The notes below the pieces were generated by a model. It ran no database searches and was not told the DNA's origin. It saw only the letters and a program-made list of their open reading frames with translations. This document shows positions 26,038-34,930 of a DNA stretch of 64,000 nucleotides, piece by piece (positions within the stretch are counted from its first letter, which is position 1; every line of letters starts with the position of its first letter). A program made the position numbers and the translations under genes. Origin of the DNA: DATKFM01 sp963851215 (GTDB lineage Bacteria > Pseudomonadota > Alphaproteobacteria > Dongiales > Dongiaceae); NCBI GenBank assembly GCA_963851215.1, contig CAWKOG010000020.1, positions 496,001 through 560,000 on the forward strand, given 5' to 3'.

Positions 26038-26115
26038 CTTTCCGCCCATCGCATTGAAAATCCGGTGCGGTTCGTTGTAAACGTTTCGACCGCTCGAATT
26101 TAGAGGAGACGCAGC

Positions 26116-26508
26116 ATGGACCGCTTCACCGGCGGTTGCCTGTGCGGCAACGTTCGAATTGTGGCGTCGGGACGCCCATACCGGGTCGGCCTCTGTCACT
26201 GTCTCGACTGCCGCAAGCATCATGGAGCCCTCTTTCACGCTTCCGCGATCTTCCCTCAGGATGCGGTGAAGATCGATGGCGAAACACGCGACTACGCCGG
26301 GCGGTTTTTCTGTCCCCGCTGCGGCTCGTCCATTTTCTCACGCAGCGGAGACGAAATCGAAGTGAACCTGGGTTCCCTGGATGCCCCTGACCAACTGAAG
26401 CCAACCTACGAACTCTGGACCGTCCGCCGCGAGTCCTGGTTGCCGCCGTTTCCGCTCACGAGACGATACGACAGGGATCGCGACGCCACGGGCCGCTCTG
26501 AGGAGTAG
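26116..26508 (+). CDS. GFA family (CENP-V/GFA domain) protein
   Basis: A 130-residue protein related to the glutathione-dependent formaldehyde-activating enzyme family. Zinc-site cysteines are visible: GGCLCGNVRI, LCHCLDCRKHHGALFHAS and FCPRCGSSIFS. Most such proteins have no proven GFA activity. GAGGAG lies upstream of the ATG. It begins a lower-GC stretch directly after the tRNA. A second GFA family gene is at 55511-55912. Confidence 0.9.
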   Translation: MDRFTGGCLCGNVRIVASGRPYRVGLCHCLDCRKHHGALFHASAIFPQDAVKIDGETRDYAGRFFCPRCGSSIFSRSGDEIEVNLGSLDAPDQLKPTYELWTVRRESWLPPFPLTRRYDRDRDATGRSEE

Positions 26509-26585
26509 GTCGCACGAACGGTGCGGTAGACTGCAGTTTCGTGTAGTATCACCGGACCTTCTCTGGTGAAGGTTAGGGGTCGGAA

Positions 26586-26993
26586 ATGGGCTATGTCGAG
26601 GAAGTTCTTGGCGACAGTGAGTCCGTTGTCTACAGAGCCAACTATCATTGGATCTATACTCTCGGCGCTATCCTGTGGATGACGTTAGGTTTGCTCCTGA
26701 TCATCGGGCCGATCATCGGTCTCGTGATGCTGGTCCGAAAGTGGACGACGGAAATGGCCGTCACCACGCGGCGGTTCATCTTCAAGCGCGGGTGGATCGC
26801 CCGCCAGACCGAAGAAATCAGCTTGGGCAAGATCGAGGAAATCAATCTCACCCAGTCCATGCTCGGGCGAATTCTCGGCTATGGCCACTTGCATCTGAGC
26901 GGCACCGGCATGGCGAAGATCACGTTGCCGGCAATCGATGATCCGCTGGCGCTGCGCCGTGCGATAGACGCGGCCAGAACCAAGCTCGGGTAA
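26586..26993 (+). CDS. Membrane-anchored PH-domain (bPH2/YdbT-like) protein
   Basis: A 135-residue protein. One long hydrophobic region near residues 20-50 (LGAILWMTLGLLLIIGPIIG) is followed by a bacterial PH domain: TEMAVTTRRFIFKRGWIARQ, EISLGKIEEINLTQSMLGRI, YGHLHLSGTGMAKITLPAID. The function of these small anchored PH proteins is not known. The last 110 bp of the gene are repeated at 27434-27543. Confidence 0.88.
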   Translation: MGYVEEVLGDSESVVYRANYHWIYTLGAILWMTLGLLLIIGPIIGLVMLVRKWTTEMAVTTRRFIFKRGWIARQTEEISLGKIEEINLTQSMLGRILGYGHLHLSGTGMAKITLPAIDDPLALRRAIDAARTKLG

Positions 26994-27159
26994 GCTCGAA
27001 CGGGTCCGCTGTTGAACGAACTAAAAAACAGTACTTGAAGTCGACCGACTGCGCCGCGACCATACTGCACAGGAATAGTCGCACCATTCACCGCGAAATC
27101 ATCGCCCTATCGAGCGTGATTGAGTCCAGTCTGATAATTGTAGGAGGGAACGAATAATC

Positions 27160-27384
27160 ATGTCGGGCCGCAATGATCCACCGCCTCCCCAGCCCCGCCC
27201 TGTGCAATTGGAGCGTGGCGGAAAGACGTACATCGGCTTCTACACAGTTCTGGAAGGCATGATGACAGTCAAGTATGGCGGGCGGCAAAAAGCGACAAAG
27301 CTAGGCGCATCGGCTACCAGTCCCGACACTGTGGCGCAGACCGTGCTCGGCGAGATGATTGCGGAGTTGCAAGCCAAGAAGTAA
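27160..27384 (+). CDS. Small conserved-looking protein of unknown function
   Basis: A 74-residue soluble protein with a proline-rich N-terminus (PPPPQPRPVQL) and a compact body (GGKTYIGFYTVLEGMMTVKY). It has an excellent TAGGAGGGA ribosome-binding site ten bases before the ATG. It lies between the PH-domain gene and the duplicated end of that gene. I do not recognise a family. Confidence 0.6.
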   Translation: MSGRNDPPPPQPRPVQLERGGKTYIGFYTVLEGMMTVKYGGRQKATKLGASATSPDTVAQTVLGEMIAELQAKK

Positions 27385-27717
27385 TCGGGTGACGGGACCA
27401 GCTCAACTCTGAAGATCGTTGGATCGCGCAACTGCCACTTGCATCTGAGCGGCACCGGCATTGGAAAAATCACGCTGCCGGCGATCGACGATCCGCTGGC
27501 GCTGCGCCGTGCGATCGATGCTGCCAGGACCAAACTCAGATAGGCGTACTAAGCCTTCCCTCGTGGCGGTTGCAGTCTTTGCAGCCGCCCTTCTTTGTAG
27601 TCGATCAAGTTTGCGAAACACTGCCCTCCGGCGCCGCCGCTGCCGGCCGCAGAGCGACGACATTACTTGTTCGTTGCCGGACCAAAGTTGACGAGGGCTT
27701 TGCTCAAACCAAGTCGG
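27385..27717 (+). other. Spacer containing a truncated PH-domain gene copy
   Basis: 333 bases without an intact gene. 27434-27543 is the PH-domain remnant; the rest up to the convergent low-complexity gene shows nothing I can identify. Confidence 0.6.
27434..27543 (+). pseudogene. 3' remnant of a second PH-domain gene
   Basis: An ungapped 110-bp copy of 26884-26993 (550 bp upstream), including a stop codon; 95 of 110 positions are identical by eye. Most differences are synonymous (TTG/CTG, GCA/GCG, GAT/GAC, AGA/AGG), so the translation ITLPAIDDPLALRRAIDAAR is unchanged. That pattern suggests a once-functional tandem paralogue later truncated, rather than a recent copy. Confidence 0.75.
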
Positions 27718-29213
27718 TTAGCTCGGGCCCTTACTGCCGCCCTTGCCCTTGCCCTTGCTGCCCTTGTCGCCCTTAGCCTTATCGCCTTTGCTTTTGCCCT
27801 TGCCCTTGCTGTTGTCGGCACTGCCGCTTTGCGAGTTGCTGGCCTGGTCATTGCTGCTGCTGCTCTGGCCGCTGCTGCTCTGGCCGCTGTTGCTCTGACC
27901 GCTGCTGCTCTGGCCGCTGCTGCTCTGGCCGCTGCTGCTCTGGCCGCTGCTGCTCTGGCCGCTGCTGCTCTGGCCGCTGCTGCTCTGGTCGCTGCTGCTC
28001 TGATCGCTGCTGCTCTGGCCGCTGCTGCTCTGGCCGCTGCTGCTTTGGGCATTGTCTTTTCGGCGCTGCTGCTTTCGGCGCTGCTGCTTTCAGTGCTGCT
28101 GCTTTCGGGGTTGCTGCTTTCGGGGTTGCTGCTCTCGCTGTTGGCTGTATCAGGTGCCGGGTCAGGCTGAATGCCAGTGGATGCGGATGTACTGGTAGTC
28201 ACAGATATGGCAGCGGTAGTGCTGACGACGGAAACCGTCCCGGCCACCGGCGGAACGGCTTTCCCGCCCTCGGATTTGTCTCTGTTGACATTGTTTCCGC
28301 AACTCTGAGTATCGCCACCGGACGGTGTCGATGCCGGCGCTGCGACGGAGCAGGACGCTGCATTCGCCGTCGTTCCGCCAGCAGCGGGAGCGACCTCGGC
28401 GACTGGTCCATAGAAAAGGTCCGTGCCACCGGCATCGTCTGCATCACCGGCAGTTTGCCCGAGCGTTGGTTCCACGTCAGACGGAGTGCCCGCTCCGCTC
28501 CCTGCAACGGTCGATACCGGCGTCGCCTCCGTGCTGCCGGCAGCAGGCGAAATTTCAACTACCGGGCTATACATAAGATCAGTGTCACCGGACGTGACTG
28601 TATCATTGGCACCGTACATCCCGGCGGATTGCGCGCCGGATGAAACGCCCGCCGCGGTGCCTGTACCGGCCGACGCCGACGCGCCCGCAGTACCGCCGCC
28701 AGCAGGGGGAATCTCGGTCATAGGAGGATCGAAGACTTCAATGCCGTCGGCGTTGTCTATGTCATCGGCAACTTGCTCACCCGCTGGTTCTCCTTCAGGC
28801 AGAACGCCTGCGGATGCGTCCGCACCGGGCGATAATGGGTCAACCATTTCATCATGTGCGGTAGGGGCAGGTTCTGGAGCCGGTACAGCCGGCTGAGCAA
28901 CCAATGCCTTCGGCAGAGCATCGCAGGCTTTTCGCGCCTTGGCTGGGCCACTGCCCTTTAGTTCGGCGCAGACTTCCCGGGCCACCTGCGGCGGCAGCGA
29001 TTCTATAAGATCGCCGACTAGGTGACTGGACGCGAAGGTCTTTATGAACCTAAGGGCCTCAGTCTTGCTCTGCGATGTGACAGCCGCGTCGTAGCTATCT
29101 ACTTCTGAGGTTTGGCTTGCCGCGCCGCCAGCGTAGAGCGCGAGTGCTATGCAGCATGCTCCCGCTGTGAAAAGTAAACGACGACGCTGAGAACGCTTTT
29201 CCCAGTCGCTCAT
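27718..29213 (-). CDS. Exported low-complexity protein with SSSGQ-type pentapeptide repeats, frameshifted
   Basis: The start MSDWEKRSQRRRLLFTAGAC with a hydrophobic core and AGGAASQ looks like a signal peptide; GGGGAGGA precedes the ATG. Residues about 160-310 contain three imperfect repeats ending TEIPPAGGGTA, VEISPAAGSTE and AEVAPAAGGTT. Then come pentapeptides (ESSNP, ESSSA) that continue as SSSGQ repeats if one A is added to the A run at 28057-28060. That correction gives a Lys/Gly-rich tail (SKGKGKGGSKGPS) ending at 27718. Uncorrected, the frame becomes an implausible Ala-Arg repeat ending at 27663. Function unknown; a surface or matrix protein is possible. Confidence 0.65.
27856..28050 (-). 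repeat. 15-bp tandem repeat, about 13 units
   Basis: The plus-strand unit GCTGCTGCTCTGGCC recurs every 15 bases with few substitutions (GGTC, GATC, GACC variants). It encodes SSSGQ/SSSDQ on the minus strand. A related degenerate 15-bp array encoding ESSSA/ESSNP continues to about 28140. Confidence 0.9.
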
Positions 29214-29442
29214 GGTTCAGTCCTCCCCGAGCGTCCTGATGACATCCAGTGCGTTCAGCACTATGGACACTATAAGGCAAATGAAGATCCAGTGCCAGCG
29301 GTTCCGGATTATTTTCTAAGATGCAAAATCACCTGGAACCCAGTGGTGGAGCCACGTACATCGGTGCATATCCTTGGAAGATCGGCAGCCAAGTCTTTTC
29401 TGATTGTCGGCTCGCATATCATAGCGCTCGAGGCAGTTTCCC

Positions 29443-30069
29443 ATGATCCTCATCGGCCAATACGACTCCCCTTTTGTCCGCCGCGTCGGCATTGCATTGA
29501 CCCTCTATGAGCTGCCGTTCGAGCATCGGCCCTGGTCGTCGTTCGGCGAGGCGGAGAAGATCCGGCAGTATAACCCGCTGACGCGCGTGCCGACTCTGGT
29601 GCTGGATAACGGCGAGGTGCTGACCGACAGCCATATCATCCTGGACTATCTCGACAGCCTCGTGCCGGCGGATGCCAGGATGTTTCCGGCCGGCGAGCCG
29701 GCCCGGCATCAGGCGCTGAAGGTGGCGGCGCTGGCGACAGGTTTGGGCGACATGGCCGTCAGCCTGTTCTACGAGACGAAGTTGCACACGGCTGCTTCGG
29801 AACTCCTGATGACGCGGCGCAGCGTCCAGATTGCCAATGTCCTGAAAGCGCTGGAAGCCGACAGAGCCAGCCGGAAGACCGACTACTGGTTCGGCGCCCG
29901 GATCGGTCATGCCGACATTGCCGTCGCCACGGTGATGCGCTTCATGGCCGACGTGCATGCCGGGCTGATCCCGATGGCCGATTTTCCCGCGCTTGAGGCA
30001 CATGCCGCGCGCCTCGAAGCTCTGCCGGCGTTTCAGACGATCCAACAGCCCTTCATCCCGCCGGCCTAG
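29443..30069 (+). CDS. Glutathione S-transferase family protein
   Basis: A 208-residue cytosolic protein. The thioredoxin-like N-terminal domain has GQYDSPFVRRVGIALTLYEL with a catalytic Ser/Tyr-type position and the glutathione-binding LTRVPTLVLDNGEVLTDSHI. The helical C-terminal domain includes FGARIGHADIAVATVMRFMA. It ends a few bases from the convergent TRAP gene. Substrate unknown. Confidence 0.9.
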   Translation: MILIGQYDSPFVRRVGIALTLYELPFEHRPWSSFGEAEKIRQYNPLTRVPTLVLDNGEVLTDSHIILDYLDSLVPADARMFPAGEPARHQALKVAALATGLGDMAVSLFYETKLHTAASELLMTRRSVQIANVLKALEADRASRKTDYWFGARIGHADIAVATVMRFMADVHAGLIPMADFPALEAHAARLEALPAFQTIQQPFIPPA

Positions 30070-30074
30070 ACCGC

Positions 30075-31355
30075 TCAGCGGAACAGGCCCGGCAGCCAGA
30101 GCGATAGCGCGGGGATGTAGGTCACCAGCAGCAGCACGAAGACGCTGGCGCCATAGAACGGCCAGATCGTGCGCATGGCCTCGCGGATGGTGATCTTGCC
30201 GACGGCGCAGCCGACGAACAGCACCGTGCCGACCGGCGGCGTGTTCAGGCCGATGCCGGCATTCAGAATCAGCACCACGCCGAAATGCACGGGGTCAATG
30301 CCAAAAGCCTTGACGATCGGCAGCAGCACCGGCGTGCAGATCAGGATCATCGGCGCCATGTCCATGAAGGTGCCGAGCAGCAACAGCACCAGGTTGATCA
30401 ACAGCAGAACCATGATCGGATCGCTTGAGATCGACTGGATGGCGGCGACCGTGGCCTGCTGCACTTGCAGGTAGGCCATGATCCAGCTGAACGCCGCTGC
30501 CGCGCCGATGATCAGCAGCACCATGGCCGTGGTGCGCACGGCGCCGAGCGTGGCCTCGACGAAGCCGCGCCAGTCCAATTCGCGATAGACCAGCCCGGCG
30601 ATCACCATGGCGTAGATGACGGCGATGCAGGAGCTTTCGGTCGCCGTGAAGACGCCGCTGCGCACGCCGCCGAAGATGATGCCGATCAGAAGGAGGCCGG
30701 GCGCCGAGGCGACGAAGAATCCCAGGAGCCGCCGCAGGCCGGGGAACGGCTCGGCGGGATAGCCGCGGCGGCGCGCCACCCAATAGGCCGCGACCATCAG
30801 GGAGACCGCGAGCAACAATCCCGGCACGATGCCGGCGGTGAAGAGATCGGCGATCGAGACATTGCCGCCGGCGGCGATCGAATAGAGGATCATGTTGTGG
30901 GACGGCGGCACCAACAGCGCGATGATGGCGGCGTTGACAGTCACATTGACGGCGTAGTCGCGGTCATAGCCGCGGGCGGCCATCTGGGGGATCATCAGCC
31001 CGCCGACGGCCGAGGCGTCCGCAACGGCGGAGCCGGAGATGCCGCCGAACAGGGTGGAAGCCACGACGTTCACCTGGCCCAGGCCGCCGCGCAGATGGCC
31101 GACGAGCCCGCCGGCGAAATTGATCAGCCGCGCGGCAATGCCGCCGCGGATCATCAGATCGCCCGCGAAGATGAAGAAGGGTATCGCCATCATCGCGAAC
31201 AGGTTCATGCCGGAATTGAGCTGCTGGAACACCACGATCGCCGGCAGACCCATATAGAGGACGGTCGCCAGCGACGAGAGGCCCAGGCAGAAGGCGATCG
31301 GCATGCCCATCAGCATGAGCATCGTGAAGCCGCCGAAGAGGATGAGATACGCCAT
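30075..31355 (-). CDS. dctM: TRAP transporter large permease (DctM)
   Basis: A 426-residue protein with about 12 hydrophobic segments, the ion-coupled permease of a TRAP importer. Characteristic stretches: FTMLMLMGMPIAFCLGLSSL, FGGISGSAVADASAVGGLMI and GIGLNTPPVGTVLFVGCAVG. Its ATG overlaps the DctQ stop (TGATG), so expression is coupled. Confidence 0.94.
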   Translation of the reverse strand: MAYLILFGGFTMLMLMGMPIAFCLGLSSLATVLYMGLPAIVVFQQLNSGMNLFAMMAIPFFIFAGDLMIRGGIAARLINFAGGLVGHLRGGLGQVNVVASTLFGGISGSAVADASAVGGLMIPQMAARGYDRDYAVNVTVNAAIIALLVPPSHNMILYSIAAGGNVSIADLFTAGIVPGLLLAVSLMVAAYWVARRRGYPAEPFPGLRRLLGFFVASAPGLLLIGIIFGGVRSGVFTATESSCIAVIYAMVIAGLVYRELDWRGFVEATLGAVRTTAMVLLIIGAAAAFSWIMAYLQVQQATVAAIQSISSDPIMVLLLINLVLLLLGTFMDMAPMILICTPVLLPIVKAFGIDPVHFGVVLILNAGIGLNTPPVGTVLFVGCAVGKITIREAMRTIWPFYGASVFVLLLVTYIPALSLWLPGLFR

Positions 31356-31981
31356 CAGACGGCCGCCCGCGCGATGTCGATCTGCCGCTGGTCATGGCCC
31401 GCGAGCAGCGCCAGGAACCGCTCGGCGGCGAACAGCGCGATCAGCACGCCGCCGGCAATGAGCGGCAGGTAGTCGACGCCGCCGGGCACGCCCAGAACGG
31501 GCAGCGGCGCGTCCCAGGTGCCCACCGCCAGCAAGATGCCATACCAGCTCATCGCCAGGCCGAATGCGGCGACGAGAACGAGATTGATGCCGTCCATGAC
31601 CCGGCCGGCAGTGTCGCCGACGACATGGCGCACGATATCCAGGCCGAGATGGAAGCTCTCGCGCACGCCCACGGCCGCGCCCAGCAGGATGAACCAGCCC
31701 ATGAGCTGAAGCGTCAGCGGCTCGGCCCAGGTGGGCGTATCGTTCAGCACATAGCGGCCGAAGATCTGCCAGCCGACGGCGCCGGTCATCGCCAGCATTC
31801 CGGCGCCGGAAATCCACAGCGCCGCCGCCGCCAGCGGCGACACGATCCGGTGCAGCAGCAGGGCAAGCCGCCGCACCGGCGGGTCGGGCGATGCAATGTT
31901 CACCTGCTGATAATCGGCGGCCCGCTCCTCCTGGGCAAGAGAAGCGGGCCCGCTCTGCGCCGGCTCAGGCACCGGCGTCAC
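31355..31981 (-). CDS. dctQ: TRAP transporter small permease (DctQ)
   Basis: A small four-helix membrane subunit: VSPLAAAALWISGAGMLAMT, WQIFGRYVLNDTPTWAEPLT and LMGWFILLGAAVGVRESFHL. The start is uncertain. A GTG at 31981 overlaps the dctP stop (GTGA), giving 208 residues; GTG at 31972 or 31903 (182 residues) would also include all membrane segments. No candidate has a strong ribosome-binding site. Confidence 0.88.
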   Translation of the reverse strand: MTPVPEPAQSGPASLAQEERAADYQQVNIASPDPPVRRLALLLHRIVSPLAAAALWISGAGMLAMTGAVGWQIFGRYVLNDTPTWAEPLTLQLMGWFILLGAAVGVRESFHLGLDIVRHVVGDTAGRVMDGINLVLVAAFGLAMSWYGILLAVGTWDAPLPVLGVPGGVDYLPLIAGGVLIALFAAERFLALLAGHDQRQIDIARAAV

Positions 31982-32959
31982 TGCACGGCTTTGATCTTCT
32001 CGACCAGCGCCTGCATCTTGGGATCGGTGACGAACTTGTCGTAGACCGGCTTCATCGCGGCCACGAAGGGCTCCTTGTCGATGGTGACGATCTCCGAGCC
32101 GGCGGTCCGCACCTTCTCCTCGGACGCCTTCTCGCGCGCGACCCAAAGCTCGCGCATCTTGCCGACCGATTCCTTGGCCGCGGCGCGCAGGATCTGCTGG
32201 TCCTCCGCCGACAGCTTGTCCCAGGAAGTCTTGGAGATCACCAGCACCTCCGGGGTCAGAGAATGCTCGGTCAGGCTGTAATGCTTCGCGACCTCGTAGT
32301 GGCCTGAGGACTTCGTAGGACGGCCAATTATTCTCCGCCGCATCCACCACACCGGTCTGCAGCGAGGAATAGACTTCGCCGAACGGCATCGGCGTGGCGT
32401 TGGCACCGAATGCCTCCATGATCGCGATCCACATGTCGGATTGCTGCACGCGGATCTTCATGCCCTTCAGATCCTCGACGGTCTTGATGGTCTTGTTCGT
32501 GCTGTAGAACGAGCGCGCGCCAGAGTCATAGAATGCCAGGCCCACCAGGCCGTGCGCCTCGAAGGCCGTCAGGATCTCGTCGCCGATCGGGCCGTCGACG
32601 ACCTTGTGCATATGGTCCACGGAGCGGAACAGGAACGGCAGCCCGAGCACCTGGGTTTCGGGCACCAGGTTGTTGAACGGCGCGGTGTTCACCCGGTTCA
32701 TGTCGATGACGCCGAAGCGCGTCTGCTCGATGGTGTCCTTCTCGGTGCCGAGAGTTGCGTTGTTCATCACCTGGATCTTGATGCGCCCGCCGGTGCGTTC
32801 CTCCACCAGCTTGCCCATGTAGATCACGGCTTCCACGGTCGGATAGCCGTCGGGATGGATGTCGGCGGAACGCAGCGTTACCTCCTGCGCGTTCGCCGGC
32901 GCGGCTGCCAAGACCAACGCGGTGGCCGCCGCCATGAAAAATGCTGTCAGTGTTTTCAT
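31978..32959 (-). CDS. dctP: TRAP transporter substrate-binding protein (DctP), frameshifted
   Basis: Periplasmic binding protein of the TRAP system. A signal peptide (AAATALVLAAAPANAQE) is followed by SADIHPDGYPTVEAVIYMGK, the substrate-contact region MKIRVQQSDMWIAIMEAFGA and YSSLQTGVVDAAENNWPSY. The frame breaks at 32312-32313; the next frame resumes SSGHYEVAKHYSLTEHSLTP and ends at 31978. Removing one T of the plus-strand GACTTC gives YESSGHYEV, the usual family wording, and about 326 residues. The ligand is probably an organic or sugar acid. Confidence 0.9.
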
Positions 32960-33070
32960 CCGGTCCTCTCCTGTGTGTTTGTCAGGGCGATGTGCCTCGC
33001 CTTCTGAACTTTGGCTGCGCGGCGGCTAGTGCCGTGGGTCTATCTACATCCTCCGCCGACATTGGTAGTT

Positions 33071-33100
33071 GTATGGTAGACCCGGAGATTAGTATGGTAG
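33071..33100. promoter_or_regulatory. Direct repeat GTATGGTAG, possible GntR operator
   Basis: GTATGGTAG occurs at 33071-33079 and 33092-33100, 21 bp apart (two helical turns), in the divergent region between dctP and the GntR gene. Confidence 0.35.
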
Positions 33101-33136
33101 CTAGAGTTCGGCAATGGAGAGATTGAGGGATTAGCT

Positions 33137-33831
33137 GTGAAGGACTGGCTGGCAAACAGCGATACGGTCGAAGAGCCGCGCCAGCGCGGCGCGGCGGGTC
33201 GAGCTCGAGATCCGCAAGGCCATCATTACGCTGGCGATGAAGCCGGGGATGCCGCTGTCGGAAAAGGAGATCGCGGCGCGCTATGGCGTCTCGCGGCAGC
33301 CGGTGCGCGAGGCGTTCATTTCCCTAAGCCGCGCCGGCCTGCTGGAGATCCATCCGCGGCGCGGCACCTTCGTGGTCAAGATCTCGCTGGACCGGATGCT
33401 GGAGGCGCGCTTCATCCGCGAGTCGATGGAAGTCGCCGTCGTGCGCCGCGCCTGCCAGCGCTTCGATGCCCGGGTCCGCACCCGCATGGATTTCTATCTC
33501 GATGTGCAGGAGACCGCCGCCGAGTCCGGCGCCCACTACGACTTCCAGCGCGCCGACGAACTCTTTCACGCCGCCATCGCTGAAGGCGCCGGCTGCCCGT
33601 CGGCATGGACGGTGATGGAGAATATCAAAGCGCATATGGACAGGGTCTGTCACCTCACGCTGCCCAGCCGCGACGGCGCTACCGCTGCTGATCGATCAGC
33701 ACCGCGCCATCCTCGCCGCCATCGACGCCCGCGACGCCGACGCCGCGGAGGCAGCACTCAAGCTGCATCTGTCGGAGATCCTGAAGGCGCTTCCGGCGGT
33801 GCAGGCGGAACATCGGGAGATGTTCGAGTAG
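33137..33831 (+). CDS. GntR family regulator, FCD subfamily, with two frameshifts
   Basis: Divergent to the TRAP genes and probably their regulator. The winged helix reads KPGMPLSEKEIAARYGVSRQ then PVREAFISLSRAGLLEIHPR. The FCD ligand-binding domain has ESMEVAVVRRACQRFDARVR, DELFHAAIAEGAG and a metal-type HMDRVCHLTLP. The GTG at 33137 and the helix-turn-helix are in different frames (break between about 33165 and 33196). A second break near 33680 separates the end LLIDQHRAILAAIDARDADA, which terminates at 33831. Corrected length is about 230 residues, normal for the family. Confidence 0.85.
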
Positions 33832-33953
33832 CCGGAGCCGTGTCGCGCCCTTCCGGCGCTGTCGCCTTCAATCGACCTCGTCACATGTCACTGCGCTAGG
33901 CTACTATCGCGGCGAGCGCGACGACGGTCGCTGCCATCGACAGGAGACGCGCC

Positions 33954-34895
33954 ATGAACAACGCCAACGCGGTGTGGCCCGACATCCCCTATCCGGCCTG
34001 GCGCGAAACCGCGATGACGCTGCAGCTCTGGACGCAGATCGCGAGCAAGGTGCGGCTGAGCCTGACGCCCTGGCTCAACCATGGCTGGCATGTGCCGCTC
34101 TATGTCACGGCGCACGGGCTCGGCACGGGGCCGATCCCCGCCGGCAATGAGATCCTGGAGATGGAGTTCGATTTCATCGGCAACCGCTTCGTCGCCCGCA
34201 CAAGCCGCGGCGAGGAGCGGGCGCTGCCGCTCGAACCGCAGACCGTCGCCGACTTTCATCGCCGCGTCCTCGATCTGCTGAAAGACCTCGGCATCGCGGT
34301 GCGCATCAATGAGATGCCGAACGAGGTGCCCAACCCGATCCGTTTTTCGCAAGACCGAGTCCATGCCGCCTATGACGCCGCGGCTGTTCACCGCTTCTGG
34401 CGCGCGCTGGTGCAGGTCGATCGCGTCTTCAAGCTGTTCCGCACCGGCTTCCTCGGCAAGGCCAGCCCCGTGCACTTTTTCTGGGGCAGCTTCGACCTCG
34501 CGGTGACCCGCTTCTCCGGCCGGCCGGCGCCGCGCCATCCCGGCGGCATTCCCGGCCTGCCCGACGCGATCACGCGCGAAGCCTATTCCCATGAAGTGAG
34601 CAGCGCCGGTTTTTGGCCGGGGAGCGATGCCTATCCGCAAGCCGCGTTCTATTCCTACGCCTATCCCGCTGCCGACGGCTTCCGCGACCGGCCCGTGACG
34701 CCAGGCGCCGCGTTCGATGCGAAGCTCGGCGAGTTCATCCTGCCCTATGACACGGTCCGCACCGCGGCGAATCCCGACGCGCTCCTGCTCGATTTCCTGT
34801 CCACCACCTACGAAGCCGCCGCCGATGCCGGTCGCTGGGACCGGGCGGCGCTGGAAGGCCCGATCGGGGCTCCGGGGAAGGTGCGGCGCGTATAG
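33954..34895 (+). CDS. DUF5996 family protein
   Basis: A 313-residue soluble protein matching DUF5996: N-terminal WPDIPYPAWRETAMTLQLWT, LTPWLNHGWHVPLYVTAHGL, VHFFWGSFDLAVTRFSGRPA and SHEVSSAGFWPGSDAYPQAA. Function unknown; the conserved Trp/His/Glu residues suggest an enzyme. GGAG lies upstream of the ATG. It sits inside the putative sugar-acid cluster but may be unrelated to it. Confidence 0.88.
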   Translation: MNNANAVWPDIPYPAWRETAMTLQLWTQIASKVRLSLTPWLNHGWHVPLYVTAHGLGTGPIPAGNEILEMEFDFIGNRFVARTSRGEERALPLEPQTVADFHRRVLDLLKDLGIAVRINEMPNEVPNPIRFSQDRVHAAYDAAAVHRFWRALVQVDRVFKLFRTGFLGKASPVHFFWGSFDLAVTRFSGRPAPRHPGGIPGLPDAITREAYSHEVSSAGFWPGSDAYPQAAFYSYAYPAADGFRDRPVTPGAAFDAKLGEFILPYDTVRTAANPDALLLDFLSTTYEAAADAGRWDRAALEGPIGAPGKVRRV

Positions 34896-34930
34896 GGCGG
34901 CGCCTGCGGTGCAAGCCTCGCGGCGGGTGC

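Noticed and set aside
27856..28050. CRISPR-like regular repeat
   Set aside because: Units are contiguous 15-mers with no spacers, inside a protein-coding sequence, and no cas genes are present.
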